Positions 27,455 to 35,945 of a DNA stretch of 64,000 bases are shown piece after piece. A program made the translations under genes and the position numbers. The notes below the pieces were generated by a model that did no database searches, had not been told where the DNA came from, and saw only the letters and a list, made by a program, of their open reading frames with translations. Within the stretch, counting starts at the first letter, position 1. Each line of letters opens with the position of its first letter. This stretch comes from Micromonospora avicenniae. Its GTDB lineage: Bacteria > Actinomycetota > Actinomycetes > Mycobacteriales > Micromonosporaceae. The stretch covers positions 1 through 64,000 of the forward strand of contig NZ_FTNF01000019.1 in NCBI RefSeq assembly GCF_900156065.1. Reading direction: 5' to 3'.

Positions 27455-29746
27455 TCAGCGCGAGGCGCCGGTGAGCCGACGCCCGACGGAGGCGATCAGC
27501 CGGTCGAGTTCCGACCCGAACGGGTTGTCGTGCACGAGGTACGTCCAGGTGGCGCTGGGCCGCATGAGCTTCGCCTCGTCCGGCTCCCAGTCCTCATCGA
27601 AATCGGTCTCGGTGAAGGTGGCGATCGTACGCGCCTCGATCTCCGGGACCAGCTCGTTGAACGCCGGCACGGCGGCCCGGTGGAACTCGTCCAGCGGGTC
27701 CAGCCGGCCCAGCGCACGCAGGTGCACGCCCTCGCGCACCTCGGAGAGCTCGGCGAGATGCTCGGCCCAGAGCCGGTCGAGGTGGTAGAGCGCGATCGAG
27801 CGGGCAACCCGCGCGAGCAGGTCCTCGTCCATCTCGCCGGCCTTCTCGGGCACCTTGTCGAGCAGCATGAGCGCGGCCACGTCGGTGGTGAGCAGCCGCT
27901 CGCGCCGCTCGGCCAGGGCCTTGCGCTGCTGCTCGATCACGACGCTGTAGCGCCACGTGTTGCGGTGGATCTCGTGGTTGACGCCTTCGGCGACCCGCTG
28001 GGCGTGCTCGACCGCGTAGTCGACCTGCTCGTCGGTGACCAGACCGTCGGCGTTCATCCGCGGCGACGGCGGCACCGCGTCGGCGGCGTGCCGGACGACC
28101 AGGTCGTCCTCGAGGCTCACGAAGAACACCGAACCGCCCGGGTCGCCCTGCCGGCCGGCCCGGCCGCGCAGCTGGTCGTCGACCCGGCGGCTGTCGTGCC
28201 GGCCACTGCCGATCACGTACAGACCGTTCAGCTCGGCCACCCGCTCCTGGTCCGCCTGGTCGCTCCCGCCGAGGCGGATGTCCACGCCGCGGCCGGCCAT
28301 CTGGGTGGAGACGGTCACCGCGCCGTAGGCACCGGCTTCGGCGATGATCGCCGCCTCCTCGTCGTCGTTCTTGGCGTTGAGCACCACACACGGCACACCG
28401 GCGGCGTGCAGACCGGCGGCGAGCTGCTCGGACTCCTTGACGTCGAGGGTGCCGACCAGCACCGGCCGCCCGGCGGAGTGGCAGCGTTTGATCTCGTCGA
28501 TCAGCGCCTCCTCCTTCTCCGCCCGAGTGGCGTAGATGCGGTCCGGCTCGTCCTCGCGGATGCAGGGGGTGTTCGGTGGGATCACCGCCACCTCCAGGCC
28601 GAAGAACTCGCGCAGCTGGTCGCCCACGAGCACCGCGGTCGCGGTCATGCCGCAGACCTTCGGGTAGAGGGCGATGTACGCCTGCACGGCGATGGTGCCC
28701 AGGACCTCACCCTCGGCGGTGGCGTCCAGCCCCTCCTTGGCCTCCACCGCGGCCTGGAGCCCGTCCGGCCAGCGGCGGCGCTGGGCCACCCGGCCGCGCA
28801 TCTCGTCGATCAGCTCGACCGAACCGTCCCGGACGATGTAGTCCACGTCACGGTGCAGCAGCGCGTGCGCGTGCAGTGCCACGTTCACGGCGGAGAGCTG
28901 CTCGACGTGCTCCTCGTCGTACAGGTCGATGCCGAGCTTCGCCTCCACGGCGGCCAGCCCAGCGGACGTGAACGCCACGCTGCGGCCGTCCTCGGCGACG
29001 GTGTAGTGCCTGCCCTTGCGCAGCCCGCGCACCAGCGCGGCGGCGGCGTGCACCGGGTCCTGCTCGCCGGGCACCGCGCCGGCGAGCACCATCGGCACCC
29101 GCGCCTCGTCGATCAGGATCGAGTCGGCCTCGTCGACTATCGCGGTGGACAGCGGCGGCTGGACCCGGTCGTCGATGTCGGTGACGAGCTGGTCGCGCAG
29201 GTAGTCGAAGCCCGCCTCGCTGACCGCGACGTACGTGACGTCACAGGCGTACGCCTCGCGGCGCTCCTGCGGCGTGGAGGCCTCGTTGACCCAGCCCACG
29301 GTCAGGCCGAGCAGGGTGTAGACCGGCTCCATCCACTGGGCGTCACGACGGGCCAGGTAGTCGTTGACGGTGAGCACGTGCACCGGCCCGTTGCCCATCC
29401 GCACGTGCCCGTACGCCGCGACGGCGGCGGTGAGCGTCTTGCCCTCGCCGGTGGCCATCTCGGCGACCTTGCCGGAGAGCAGCGCCATCGCGCCGAGCAG
29501 CTGGACGTCGTACGGCCGTTGGTCGAGCCCGCGGTGGGCGGCCTCCCGGCCGATCGCGCAGATCTCCTCGTAGCCCGTGGCCTGGCCGGCGGCCTCGGTG
29601 AGTTCGGCGTCGTCCAGCGCGCGGAGGCCTTCCTCCCGCGCCTCGATCGCCGGCAGCAGCTTCTCCAGCGGGGCAAGGTCAACCGTCGTCCCCGGGCGCT
29701 GGAGGAACCGCCGGAACCTGCTCTTGAACCGTTGCGACACACCCAT
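27455..29746 (-). CDS. secA2: Accessory Sec translocase ATPase (SecA2)
   Basis: 763 residues of SecA. Walker A is MATGEGKT near residue 100, DEAD-box IVDEADSILIDEA near 205, followed by the preprotein cross-linking and helicase domains (VSTQMAGRGVDIRLGG, RGRAGRQGDPG). The C-terminus stops at GRRLTGASR without the long tail and zinc site of housekeeping SecA, and the protein is shorter than SecA1, as in actinobacterial SecA2. It exports a subset of proteins. The start is at MGVSQRFKSRFRRF; no clear ribosome-binding site. Confidence 0.88.
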   Translation of the reverse strand: MGVSQRFKSRFRRFLQRPGTTVDLAPLEKLLPAIEAREEGLRALDDAELTEAAGQATGYEEICAIGREAAHRGLDQRPYDVQLLGAMALLSGKVAEMATGEGKTLTAAVAAYGHVRMGNGPVHVLTVNDYLARRDAQWMEPVYTLLGLTVGWVNEASTPQERREAYACDVTYVAVSEAGFDYLRDQLVTDIDDRVQPPLSTAIVDEADSILIDEARVPMVLAGAVPGEQDPVHAAAALVRGLRKGRHYTVAEDGRSVAFTSAGLAAVEAKLGIDLYDEEHVEQLSAVNVALHAHALLHRDVDYIVRDGSVELIDEMRGRVAQRRRWPDGLQAAVEAKEGLDATAEGEVLGTIAVQAYIALYPKVCGMTATAVLVGDQLREFFGLEVAVIPPNTPCIREDEPDRIYATRAEKEEALIDEIKRCHSAGRPVLVGTLDVKESEQLAAGLHAAGVPCVVLNAKNDDEEAAIIAEAGAYGAVTVSTQMAGRGVDIRLGGSDQADQERVAELNGLYVIGSGRHDSRRVDDQLRGRAGRQGDPGGSVFFVSLEDDLVVRHAADAVPPSPRMNADGLVTDEQVDYAVEHAQRVAEGVNHEIHRNTWRYSVVIEQQRKALAERRERLLTTDVAALMLLDKVPEKAGEMDEDLLARVARSIALYHLDRLWAEHLAELSEVREGVHLRALGRLDPLDEFHRAAVPAFNELVPEIEARTIATFTETDFDEDWEPDEAKLMRPSATWTYLVHDNPFGSELDRLIASVGRRLTGASR

Positions 29747-29826
29747 GAGCGGCAACGGTACGCGAACCGGGGCGGCTTCCGCGTCCCGCCCGGGCGGCAT
29801 GTCGGATCCGGGCGGTGACCAGCCGG

Positions 29827-30915
29827 TCACACCGCGAGGACGACCTGCAGCTCCTGCCTGCGACGTTCGGCGAGATCGGTCAACAGGACGGGGGCGTCCT
29901 CGAACGGCACCACCGCCGTGACGAGGTGCTTACGGATCAGGTCGCCGTACGCGCGCACCAGGTCGATCGTCTCGGCCGAGAGCCGCTCCCGGTCCCAGAC
30001 CGGGACCAGGCCACGGGGAACCCGTCCGATCTGGGCGCACCGGACGGACAGCCCGTTGTGGTGGAATTCCTCGCCCAGCCGGACGGCGTCCGCTCCGGCC
30101 TGGTAGAAGGCCAGGTCGATCACCGTGCCCTGCGGGCGCAGCAGGCGCAGCGCCAGGCGCAGTGCCCAGGCCTGACCCCGGCACTGGAACACGACGTCGG
30201 CGCCCCGGTCGCCGGCGGTGTGCGCCCAGCGGGTCTTGAGCACCACGGCCGGATCGTCCGCGTCCGGGTCGAGGGTCTCCAGGCCGAGCGCCTCGGCGAC
30301 CTGCCGGCGCTGCGGCGTCGGGTCGAGCACCACCACCGAGGCCGCGCCGTGCCGCCGGGCGAACAGCGCGGTGAGCAGCGCCACCACGCCGCCGCCGACC
30401 ACCGCGACCCGGCGCCCGCGCACCCCGTCACCGAGCGACCGCACGTCGGTGCCGTGCAGGTCGGCCGCCGCGTGCAGCAGCCCGTTGGCGCAGATCGGGC
30501 CCATGTGGGCGACGTAGACGCCGAGCAGCGGATCCAGGTCGTCGGGCAGCGGCACGAAGCGCTCGGCGACGGGGTCGGCGACCCAGCCGGTGCGGTGGCC
30601 GTACGTCATCGCGCCCACGGCGCCCTCGGCGACGGCGGGGGTGGCGCTCTCCACCACCTGGGCCACCTGCATGTAGCCCAGCCGGGTCACCGGGTACGGG
30701 GTGCTGGGCGTGCCGGGCCGGAACAGGCCGAGGTCGGCGTCCCAGGTGACGTGGAGGTAGGGGTTGGTGCCCTTGACGTAGCTGAGCTCCGTGCCCGCGG
30801 AGACGCCACTGAACAGGGTGCGCGCCCGGAACGTGCCCGGACGCAGCGGCGCGGGGTCCTGCTCGACCAGGCCCACCCGCCCGGGCGCCTCCACCACGAC
30901 CACCCGGTCACGCAT
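29827..30915 (-). CDS. Medium-chain dehydrogenase-like protein
   Basis: 362 residues of the zinc-type alcohol dehydrogenase superfamily. The N-terminal GroES-like part has GVSAGTELSYVKG. The nucleotide-binding site is RVAVVGGGVVALLTALFARR. Classical zinc-cysteine clusters are missing, as in the bchC/sugar-type branch (SGTE motif). Its start overlaps the end of the Gfo/Idh/MocA oxidoreductase by eight bases, so both probably act in one sugar or polyol pathway. Confidence 0.78.
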   Translation of the reverse strand: MRDRVVVVEAPGRVGLVEQDPAPLRPGTFRARTLFSGVSAGTELSYVKGTNPYLHVTWDADLGLFRPGTPSTPYPVTRLGYMQVAQVVESATPAVAEGAVGAMTYGHRTGWVADPVAERFVPLPDDLDPLLGVYVAHMGPICANGLLHAAADLHGTDVRSLGDGVRGRRVAVVGGGVVALLTALFARRHGAASVVVLDPTPQRRQVAEALGLETLDPDADDPAVVLKTRWAHTAGDRGADVVFQCRGQAWALRLALRLLRPQGTVIDLAFYQAGADAVRLGEEFHHNGLSVRCAQIGRVPRGLVPVWDRERLSAETIDLVRAYGDLIRKHLVTAVVPFEDAPVLLTDLAERRRQELQVVLAV

Positions 30916-31918
30916 CGACGGTCACCCCGGTGCTCTCCACCGGCGCCGCGGCCGGCCCGTCGAGTCGTACCGGCCCGCCGGCGCGGGCCGAGTCGGCCAG
31001 CGCCAGGGCGAGCCGGTGGGTGGCCAGCGCCTCCGCGTACGGGACGCGCACGTCGTGGCCGAGACCGCGGACCGCGTCGACGAAGGCGCGATCCACCGCC
31101 ACCCGGGCGCTCTCCGGGTCTGCGGGCAGCCGCCGCTCCCCGTCGGCGTCGCAGACCAGCAAACCCTCCTCGGTCAGGGTCAGCGCCAGGCCGTCGGCGA
31201 GGATCTCCAGGCCCGCGCGGTGCTTCCATCCGAGCACGCAGGCGGTGCTGAGGGTGCCCACGGCGCCACCGGCGAAGCGCAGCGTGGCGGCGGTCACCGA
31301 GTCGACGTCCGCCCCGTCGACCGGCGGTGGGGCGCCGTCGCCGTAGGCGGTCACCTCGGTGGCCTCCCCGACGAGCACCCGGATCAGGTCCAGCACGTGG
31401 GCGGCCTGCTCGACCACCGGGCCACCGGAGCGGTCCCGCCGGCACCACCACTCGACCGGCGGCACCTTGTCCCACCAGGCGCCCGAGACCATCCGGACGG
31501 TGCGACCGGCGAGCAGGTCCCGCGCCTGCTGCACCACCGACAGGTACCGCCAGTGGTGGCCGACCGCGGTGAGCAGCCCGCGCCGGGCGACCAGGTCCGC
31601 GATCCGCTCGGCGGTGACCAGGTCCACCGCGACGGGCTTCTCCACGAACATCGGGACCCCGGCGGTCACGACGGCCTCCTCGACCGGGCCGTGCGCGAAG
31701 GGCGGTACGCAGACGTAGACCGCGTCGGGCCGGGCCGCGAGGAGAGTGTCGACGTCCGGGAACGTCCGGACACCGTGCAGGCCGGCGAGCGCGGCGGCCG
31801 CGGCTGGCCGCACGTCGGTGACCCCGACAAGTTCCGTGTCCGCGAACCCGGCCAGCACCCGGGCGTGGCGCTGCGCCACGCCACCGGCCCCGACCAACCC
31901 CACCCGGCACCTGTCCAT
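30908..31918 (-). CDS. Gfo/Idh/MocA-family oxidoreductase
   Basis: 336 residues. The Rossmann start CRVGLVGAGGVAQRHARVL, the EKP motif (MFVEKPVAVDLVTAE) with its lysine, and the H-containing segment GPVVEQAAHVLDLIRVL are typical of inositol- and glucose-fructose-type dehydrogenases. I chose ATG 31918 because the nucleotide-binding strand starts right after it; upstream sequence is non-family. First gene of a pair with the MDR-type dehydrogenase. Confidence 0.85.
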   Translation of the reverse strand: MDRCRVGLVGAGGVAQRHARVLAGFADTELVGVTDVRPAAAAALAGLHGVRTFPDVDTLLAARPDAVYVCVPPFAHGPVEEAVVTAGVPMFVEKPVAVDLVTAERIADLVARRGLLTAVGHHWRYLSVVQQARDLLAGRTVRMVSGAWWDKVPPVEWWCRRDRSGGPVVEQAAHVLDLIRVLVGEATEVTAYGDGAPPPVDGADVDSVTAATLRFAGGAVGTLSTACVLGWKHRAGLEILADGLALTLTEEGLLVCDADGERRLPADPESARVAVDRAFVDAVRGLGHDVRVPYAEALATHRLALALADSARAGGPVRLDGPAAAPVESTGVTVDA

Positions 31919-32104
31919 CGACCTCGCCCCCTCCGCCCGGCCCTGCAGCTCGTGCGGCAAGCACTCCCCATCCGGGCGGGCGACCAAACGTCCATCGGGT
32001 GCGATCCACGGCGGGAACGCCGCGTTCAAGCCGTTAGGCATGATTGGTTAGCGCGAGGGTGACGGTGGGAAGAAGACGTTCGTTCTCGGCCACGATCTGG
32101 GGGT

Positions 32105-33127
32105 GTGCCCGTGCGGGAAACTGATTCGAGCGTCTCACCGGTGGTGGAGGCGTGGGCCACCTACCGGACGACCTCGGCAGCCGACTGGAACGCCCGACGG
32201 CTGTTGCGGGCCAAGGGTGACAGTCGGGTGAGCGTGGTACTGCCCGCCCGCAACGAGGAGGCGACCGTCGGCGCGATCGTGTCGACGATCCGCGAGCATC
32301 TGATGGACCGGGTCGCCCTGGTCGACGAGCTGATCGTGGTGGACTCGCGGTCGACGGACCGGACCGCGCAGGTGGCCCGGGCCGCGGGCGCCGAGGTGGT
32401 CAGCCAGGACGCGATGACCCGTGGGCTGCCCCGGCTGGCCGGCAAGGGCGACGCGCTCTGGTCCGGTCTCGCCGCCGCCGAGGGGGACGTGGTGGCCTTC
32501 GTCGACGCCGACCTGCGGGAGTTCCGCCCGCACTTCGTGACCGGCCTGCTGGGCCCGTTGCTGACGGATCCGTCGGTCGATTTCGTCAAGGGCTTCTACC
32601 ACCGGCCCCTGGTCGGTACGGCGAGCGTCGAGCCGGACGGCGGCGGGCGGGTGACGGAGCTGATGGCCCGGCCGCTGTTGAACCTGTTCTGGCCCGAGCT
32701 GGCGGGCTTCGTGCAGCCCCTCGCCGGTGAGTACGCCGGTCGGCGCGACGTGCTCGCCCAGGTGCCCTTCGTCTCCGGGTACGGGGTGGAGACGGCGATG
32801 CTCATCGACCTGCTGGAGCTGGTGGGGCTCGACGCGCTGGCCCAGGTCGACCTCGGTGAGCGCAAGCACCGGCATCAGGACACCGCGGCGTTGGGCCGGA
32901 TGTCCGCGCAGATCCTGCTGACCGTCTGGTCCCGGCTGCAGCGGCGCGGCTGGGCGGCCCCCGGCTTCGACCCGACCCCGCTGCTGACCCAGTTCCGCCG
33001 GGGCGGCTCGGAGGGGCTGCCGAACCTGGAGCGGGAGATCGTGGTCAGCGACGTGTCCGTCCAGGAGCGGCCGCCCCTGGCGGAGCTGCGGCACCGGGTG
33101 CCGCGCCGGCGAGTGGCGGCGGCGTGA
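32105..33127 (+). CDS. gpgS: Glucosyl-3-phosphoglycerate synthase (GpgS family)
   Basis: 340 residues of glycosyltransferase family 81. VSVVLPARNEEATVGAIVSTI starts the nucleotide-sugar domain, FVDADLREF holds the metal-binding DxD, and PLAGEYAGRR with VPFVSGYGVETAMLIDL are GpgS landmarks. It makes glucosyl-3-phosphoglycerate from NDP-glucose and 3-phosphoglycerate, the first step to glucosylglycerate or methylglucose lipopolysaccharides. GTG 32105 or 32111 is the start. Followed by a second glycosyltransferase. Confidence 0.87.
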   Translation: MPVRETDSSVSPVVEAWATYRTTSAADWNARRLLRAKGDSRVSVVLPARNEEATVGAIVSTIREHLMDRVALVDELIVVDSRSTDRTAQVARAAGAEVVSQDAMTRGLPRLAGKGDALWSGLAAAEGDVVAFVDADLREFRPHFVTGLLGPLLTDPSVDFVKGFYHRPLVGTASVEPDGGGRVTELMARPLLNLFWPELAGFVQPLAGEYAGRRDVLAQVPFVSGYGVETAMLIDLLELVGLDALAQVDLGERKHRHQDTAALGRMSAQILLTVWSRLQRRGWAAPGFDPTPLLTQFRRGGSEGLPNLEREIVVSDVSVQERPPLAELRHRVPRRRVAAA

Positions 33128-33239
33128 GCGCCCGGCCGGCTCGGCGAGGCCGCCGCAGGGTCACCGGCCGGGTGAGCGGCAGGCCGACCGGCGGCGCGGG
33201 CACGACCGGCGACGCCGCCCGGGAGAGGAGCCGGGCCCG

Positions 33240-34397
33240 ATGAGTCTCACCGTCCTGATGAACGCCGGTCCGTGGCTGTCGGTGCCGCCGCCCGGCTACG
33301 GCGGCATCGAGAACGTGATCGCGACCCTGGTGCCGGAGCTGCGCCGCCTCGGCGTCCGGGTGGTGCTCGCCTCGGTGGCCGACAGTGCGCTGTCGGTCGA
33401 CGAGTTGGTGTCGGTCTTCCCGGACGGCCAGTTCGGTGCTCTGCAACGGCCGTACAACCAGGTGTGCGGGGTCGCGCAGGCGCACCTGGCCGGGGTGGTC
33501 CGGGAGCTGCACGCCCGTGACGACATCGACCTGGTGCACGACCACGTCGAGGCCGTGGGGCTGGCCACGCTCACCGCCATGGGTCCGGACGGACCACCGG
33601 TGCTGCACACCCTGCACTGGGATCTGACCAAGCATCCGGCGCTCTACGGCGAGCTCGACGGCGGGGACCGGGTCCGGGTGAACGGGGTCTCCGCGTCGCA
33701 GCTGGCCCGCGCGCCGCGCGCGTTGCAGGACCACTCGGTGGGGCACGTGCACCTGTCCACCCCGCTCGCGGTGGGCGCCGACCGTCGGCCCCGGCCGGAG
33801 AAGGGCGAACACGTGGTCGTGCTCGGCCGGATCAACCCGGGCAAGGGACAGGACGTGGGCGCCCGGCTCGCCCGGCAGGTGGGCTTTCCGCTGGTGCTGG
33901 CCGGGCCGGTCGGGCCGTACCACCGGCCGGAGGACCTCGCCGCCGCCGGCGAGGAGGCGCGACAGAACCCGGACGTCCGCTTCTTCTACGACGAGGTCGC
34001 TCCGTACGTGGACGGGGACCTGGTCCGCTGGGTCGGCACGGTCGCCGGACGGGAGCGCGACGAACTGCTCGCCGGGGCTCGCGCGGCGCTGTTCCCGCTG
34101 CGCTGGGAGGAACCCGGCGGGACGGCCGTGGTCGAGGCGCTGGCGTTGGGCACCCCGGTGGTCGCCACCGCTCGGGGCTGCCTGCCCGAACTCGTCGAGC
34201 ACGGCCGCACCGGGCTGCTCACCACCGCCGAGGAGGAGCTGGGCGAGCTCGTGCTGGCTGCCGGCCTGCTCGAGCCGGACGAGTGCCGCCGGGAGGCGGT
34301 GGCCCGCTTCACCCCGGCCGTGATGGCCGAGAGGTACCTCGCCCTCTACGAACGGGTCCGCCACCTGCGGCCGGCTGCCGACCTTCAAGCGGCCTGA
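33240..34397 (+). CDS. Glycosyltransferase family 4 type
   Basis: 385 residues with GT-B fold. The start has PPPGYGGIENVIATLVPELR (acceptor-side glycine loop). The donor side has VVLGRINPGKG and LFPLRWEEPGGTAVVEALAL, including the E-x7-E pair, then GTPVVATARG. GAGAGGAG lies before the ATG. Acceptor and donor are unknown; the place beside gpgS suggests glucoside or cell-envelope glycan synthesis. Confidence 0.85.
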   Translation: MSLTVLMNAGPWLSVPPPGYGGIENVIATLVPELRRLGVRVVLASVADSALSVDELVSVFPDGQFGALQRPYNQVCGVAQAHLAGVVRELHARDDIDLVHDHVEAVGLATLTAMGPDGPPVLHTLHWDLTKHPALYGELDGGDRVRVNGVSASQLARAPRALQDHSVGHVHLSTPLAVGADRRPRPEKGEHVVVLGRINPGKGQDVGARLARQVGFPLVLAGPVGPYHRPEDLAAAGEEARQNPDVRFFYDEVAPYVDGDLVRWVGTVAGRERDELLAGARAALFPLRWEEPGGTAVVEALALGTPVVATARGCLPELVEHGRTGLLTTAEEELGELVLAAGLLEPDECRREAVARFTPAVMAERYLALYERVRHLRPAADLQAA

Positions 34398-34497
34398 TCC
34401 CGGCTCGGCAGGGGCCGGCGATCCGTCCGGAGACCTGGCGGCGGGCAGGACGCGGGCCGCCGGCCCGGCGGCGTGCGCGGCGAGCGGTCGTCAGCCG

Positions 34498-34522
34498 GTT
34501 TGCCGGGCCGGTCCACGGGTAG
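34498..34522 (+). promoter_or_regulatory. SigF/SigB-type promoter of the DUF4383 gene
   Basis: GTTT (34498-34501), 15 bases, then GGGTAG (34517-34522), 37 bases before the GTG start. Confidence 0.6.
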
Positions 34523-34559
34523 CCGCGGCTGGCCGAGGCCACACAGGGAGGAGACGTCG

Positions 34560-35021
34560 GTGATCGGACCGATGGCACACTCCCGGGCCCGGCCCAATCC
34601 GGCCGACGGCAAGGCACCGGTGCGGCGGGCCACCGGCATCGTGGCGGTCGTCTTCCTCGTCATCGGGGTGCTCGGCTTCCTACCCGGGGTCACCAACCCC
34701 TACGACGATCTGCGCTTAGCCGGCCACCACTCGGGGGCCGCGCTGTTCGACACCTTCCAGGTGTCGGTGCTGCACAACCTCGTCCATCTCGGGTTCGGGG
34801 TGGCCGGGCTGGTGCTGTCCCGGACGGTCACCCGCGCCCGGGCGTACCTCGTCGGCGGCGGCGCCGTCTATCTCGTGCTCTGGCTCTACGGCGTGGTGAT
34901 GGACGCCGGCAGCGGGGCGAACTTCCTCCCGCTCAACGGCGCCGACAACTGGCTGCACCTGGGCCTCGGCGCGGGCATGATCGCGCTCGGCCTGCTGACC
35001 ACGCGGCGAACGGCCGGGTGA
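34560..35021 (+). CDS. DUF4383 membrane protein
   Basis: 153 residues with four hydrophobic helices and the DUF4383 core LFDTFQVSVLHNLVHLGFGV. GTG 34560 has GGAGGAG six bases upstream. Function is unknown; the family is frequent in actinobacterial stress regulons. A stress-sigma-type promoter precedes it. It may share a message with the STAS-HATPase gene, although that gene has its own promoter motif. Confidence 0.85.
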   Translation: MIGPMAHSRARPNPADGKAPVRRATGIVAVVFLVIGVLGFLPGVTNPYDDLRLAGHHSGAALFDTFQVSVLHNLVHLGFGVAGLVLSRTVTRARAYLVGGGAVYLVLWLYGVVMDAGSGANFLPLNGADNWLHLGLGAGMIALGLLTTRRTAG

Positions 35022-35035
35022 GGCCGGGCGTCGCG

Positions 35036-35061
35036 GTTTGGTCGATTCGCGCCGGGGGTAG
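35036..35061 (+). promoter_or_regulatory. SigF/SigB-type promoter of the STAS-HATPase gene
   Basis: GTTT (35036-35039), 16 bases, then GGGTAG (35056-35061), 42 bases before the ATG. Confidence 0.6.
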
Positions 35062-35103
35062 TTCGAGGGTCCCACCGATGAGACGCGAGAGGGCCAGGGC
35101 GAG

Positions 35104-35832
35104 ATGTCGAGCCGGATCACCTGCGAGGTGCGCGACGGGTCGCCGGTGACCGTCGTCCGGCTCGCCGGAATCCTCGATGTGGGCACGATGCGCTCGGTGC
35201 ACCGGACGCTCGACGCCTGCCTGGCCGCCCAGCCCGACGCCCTCGTGGTCGACCTGGGCGCGGTCGCCGTCGAGGACCGCCTGGCACTGGCCGTCTTCGC
35301 CGCCACGGCCCGCCGCGCCGAGGAGTGGCCGTCCGTGCCGGTCGTGCTCTGTGCCCCGCCGCCGACCGCCGCGCGTTGGCTGGCCGAGTCCACCGCGTGC
35401 CGGGTGGTGCCGGTCCGGCGGGACTGCGCCGAGGCGACCCGGGCGGCGGGAGCGGCCGTCGCACCGCGGCTGCGGGCCCGGCTCGAACCCGTCGCCGAGG
35501 CCTGCCGGCGGGCCCGTGAACTGGTGAGCGACGCGTGCGCCCGGTGGCAGTTGCCGGAGGTCGCCGGTCCCGCCTCGGTGGTCCTCAGCGAACTGGTCGG
35601 CAACGTGGTCCGGCACGCCGGCACACCGATGCAGGTCACGTTGACCCTGCGCCGGCCGTACCTGCACATCGCCGTCGTCGACGGCAGCCGGCAGGCCGTC
35701 CAGGCGCGCACTCCTGACGTCCGCACCGAGGGCGGCCGCGGTCTGCTGCTCGTCCGCCAGCTGGCGAAGCGCTGGGGCAGCGTCCCGGCCGGGAACGGAA
35801 AGGCGGTCTGGGCGATGGTGCCGGCGATCTGA
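35104..35832 (+). CDS. STAS-HATPase fusion (anti-sigma / anti-sigma-antagonist type)
   Basis: 242 residues. Residues 1-110 form a STAS domain (VTVVRLAGILDVGTMRSVHR, ALVVDLGAVAVEDRLAL), in which the usual phospho-serine stretch is replaced. Residues 140-242 form a GHKL ATPase of the RsbW/SpoIIAB kind with N-box ELVGNVVRHA, G1 VVDGS and G2 GGRGLLLV. Together they unite two halves of a partner-switching pathway in one chain. The gene carries a SigF/B-type promoter and lies 2.2 kb from the sigma-STAS gene, a likely partner. Confidence 0.85.
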   Translation: MSSRITCEVRDGSPVTVVRLAGILDVGTMRSVHRTLDACLAAQPDALVVDLGAVAVEDRLALAVFAATARRAEEWPSVPVVLCAPPPTAARWLAESTACRVVPVRRDCAEATRAAGAAVAPRLRARLEPVAEACRRARELVSDACARWQLPEVAGPASVVLSELVGNVVRHAGTPMQVTLTLRRPYLHIAVVDGSRQAVQARTPDVRTEGGRGLLLVRQLAKRWGSVPAGNGKAVWAMVPAI

Positions 35833-35883
35833 CCGAGTATCGGCCCGACACTGCGAATTGACCCGGTCTACCCCTTCAGCCTG

Positions 35884-35908
35884 GTTTCATAGGGCAGGGG
35901 CCGGGTAG
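35884..35908 (+). promoter_or_regulatory. SigF/SigB-type promoter of ctaD
   Basis: GTTT (35884-35887), 15 bases, then GGGTAG (35903-35908), 37 bases before the ATG. Confidence 0.6.
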
Positions 35909-35945
35909 TCACGCCCGTCCTCTTACGCGACGACGGGGTGAAGAC

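Noticed and set aside
27530..29818. 762-codon plus-strand frame opposite secA2
   Set aside because: Antisense shadow; SecA motifs are on the minus strand.
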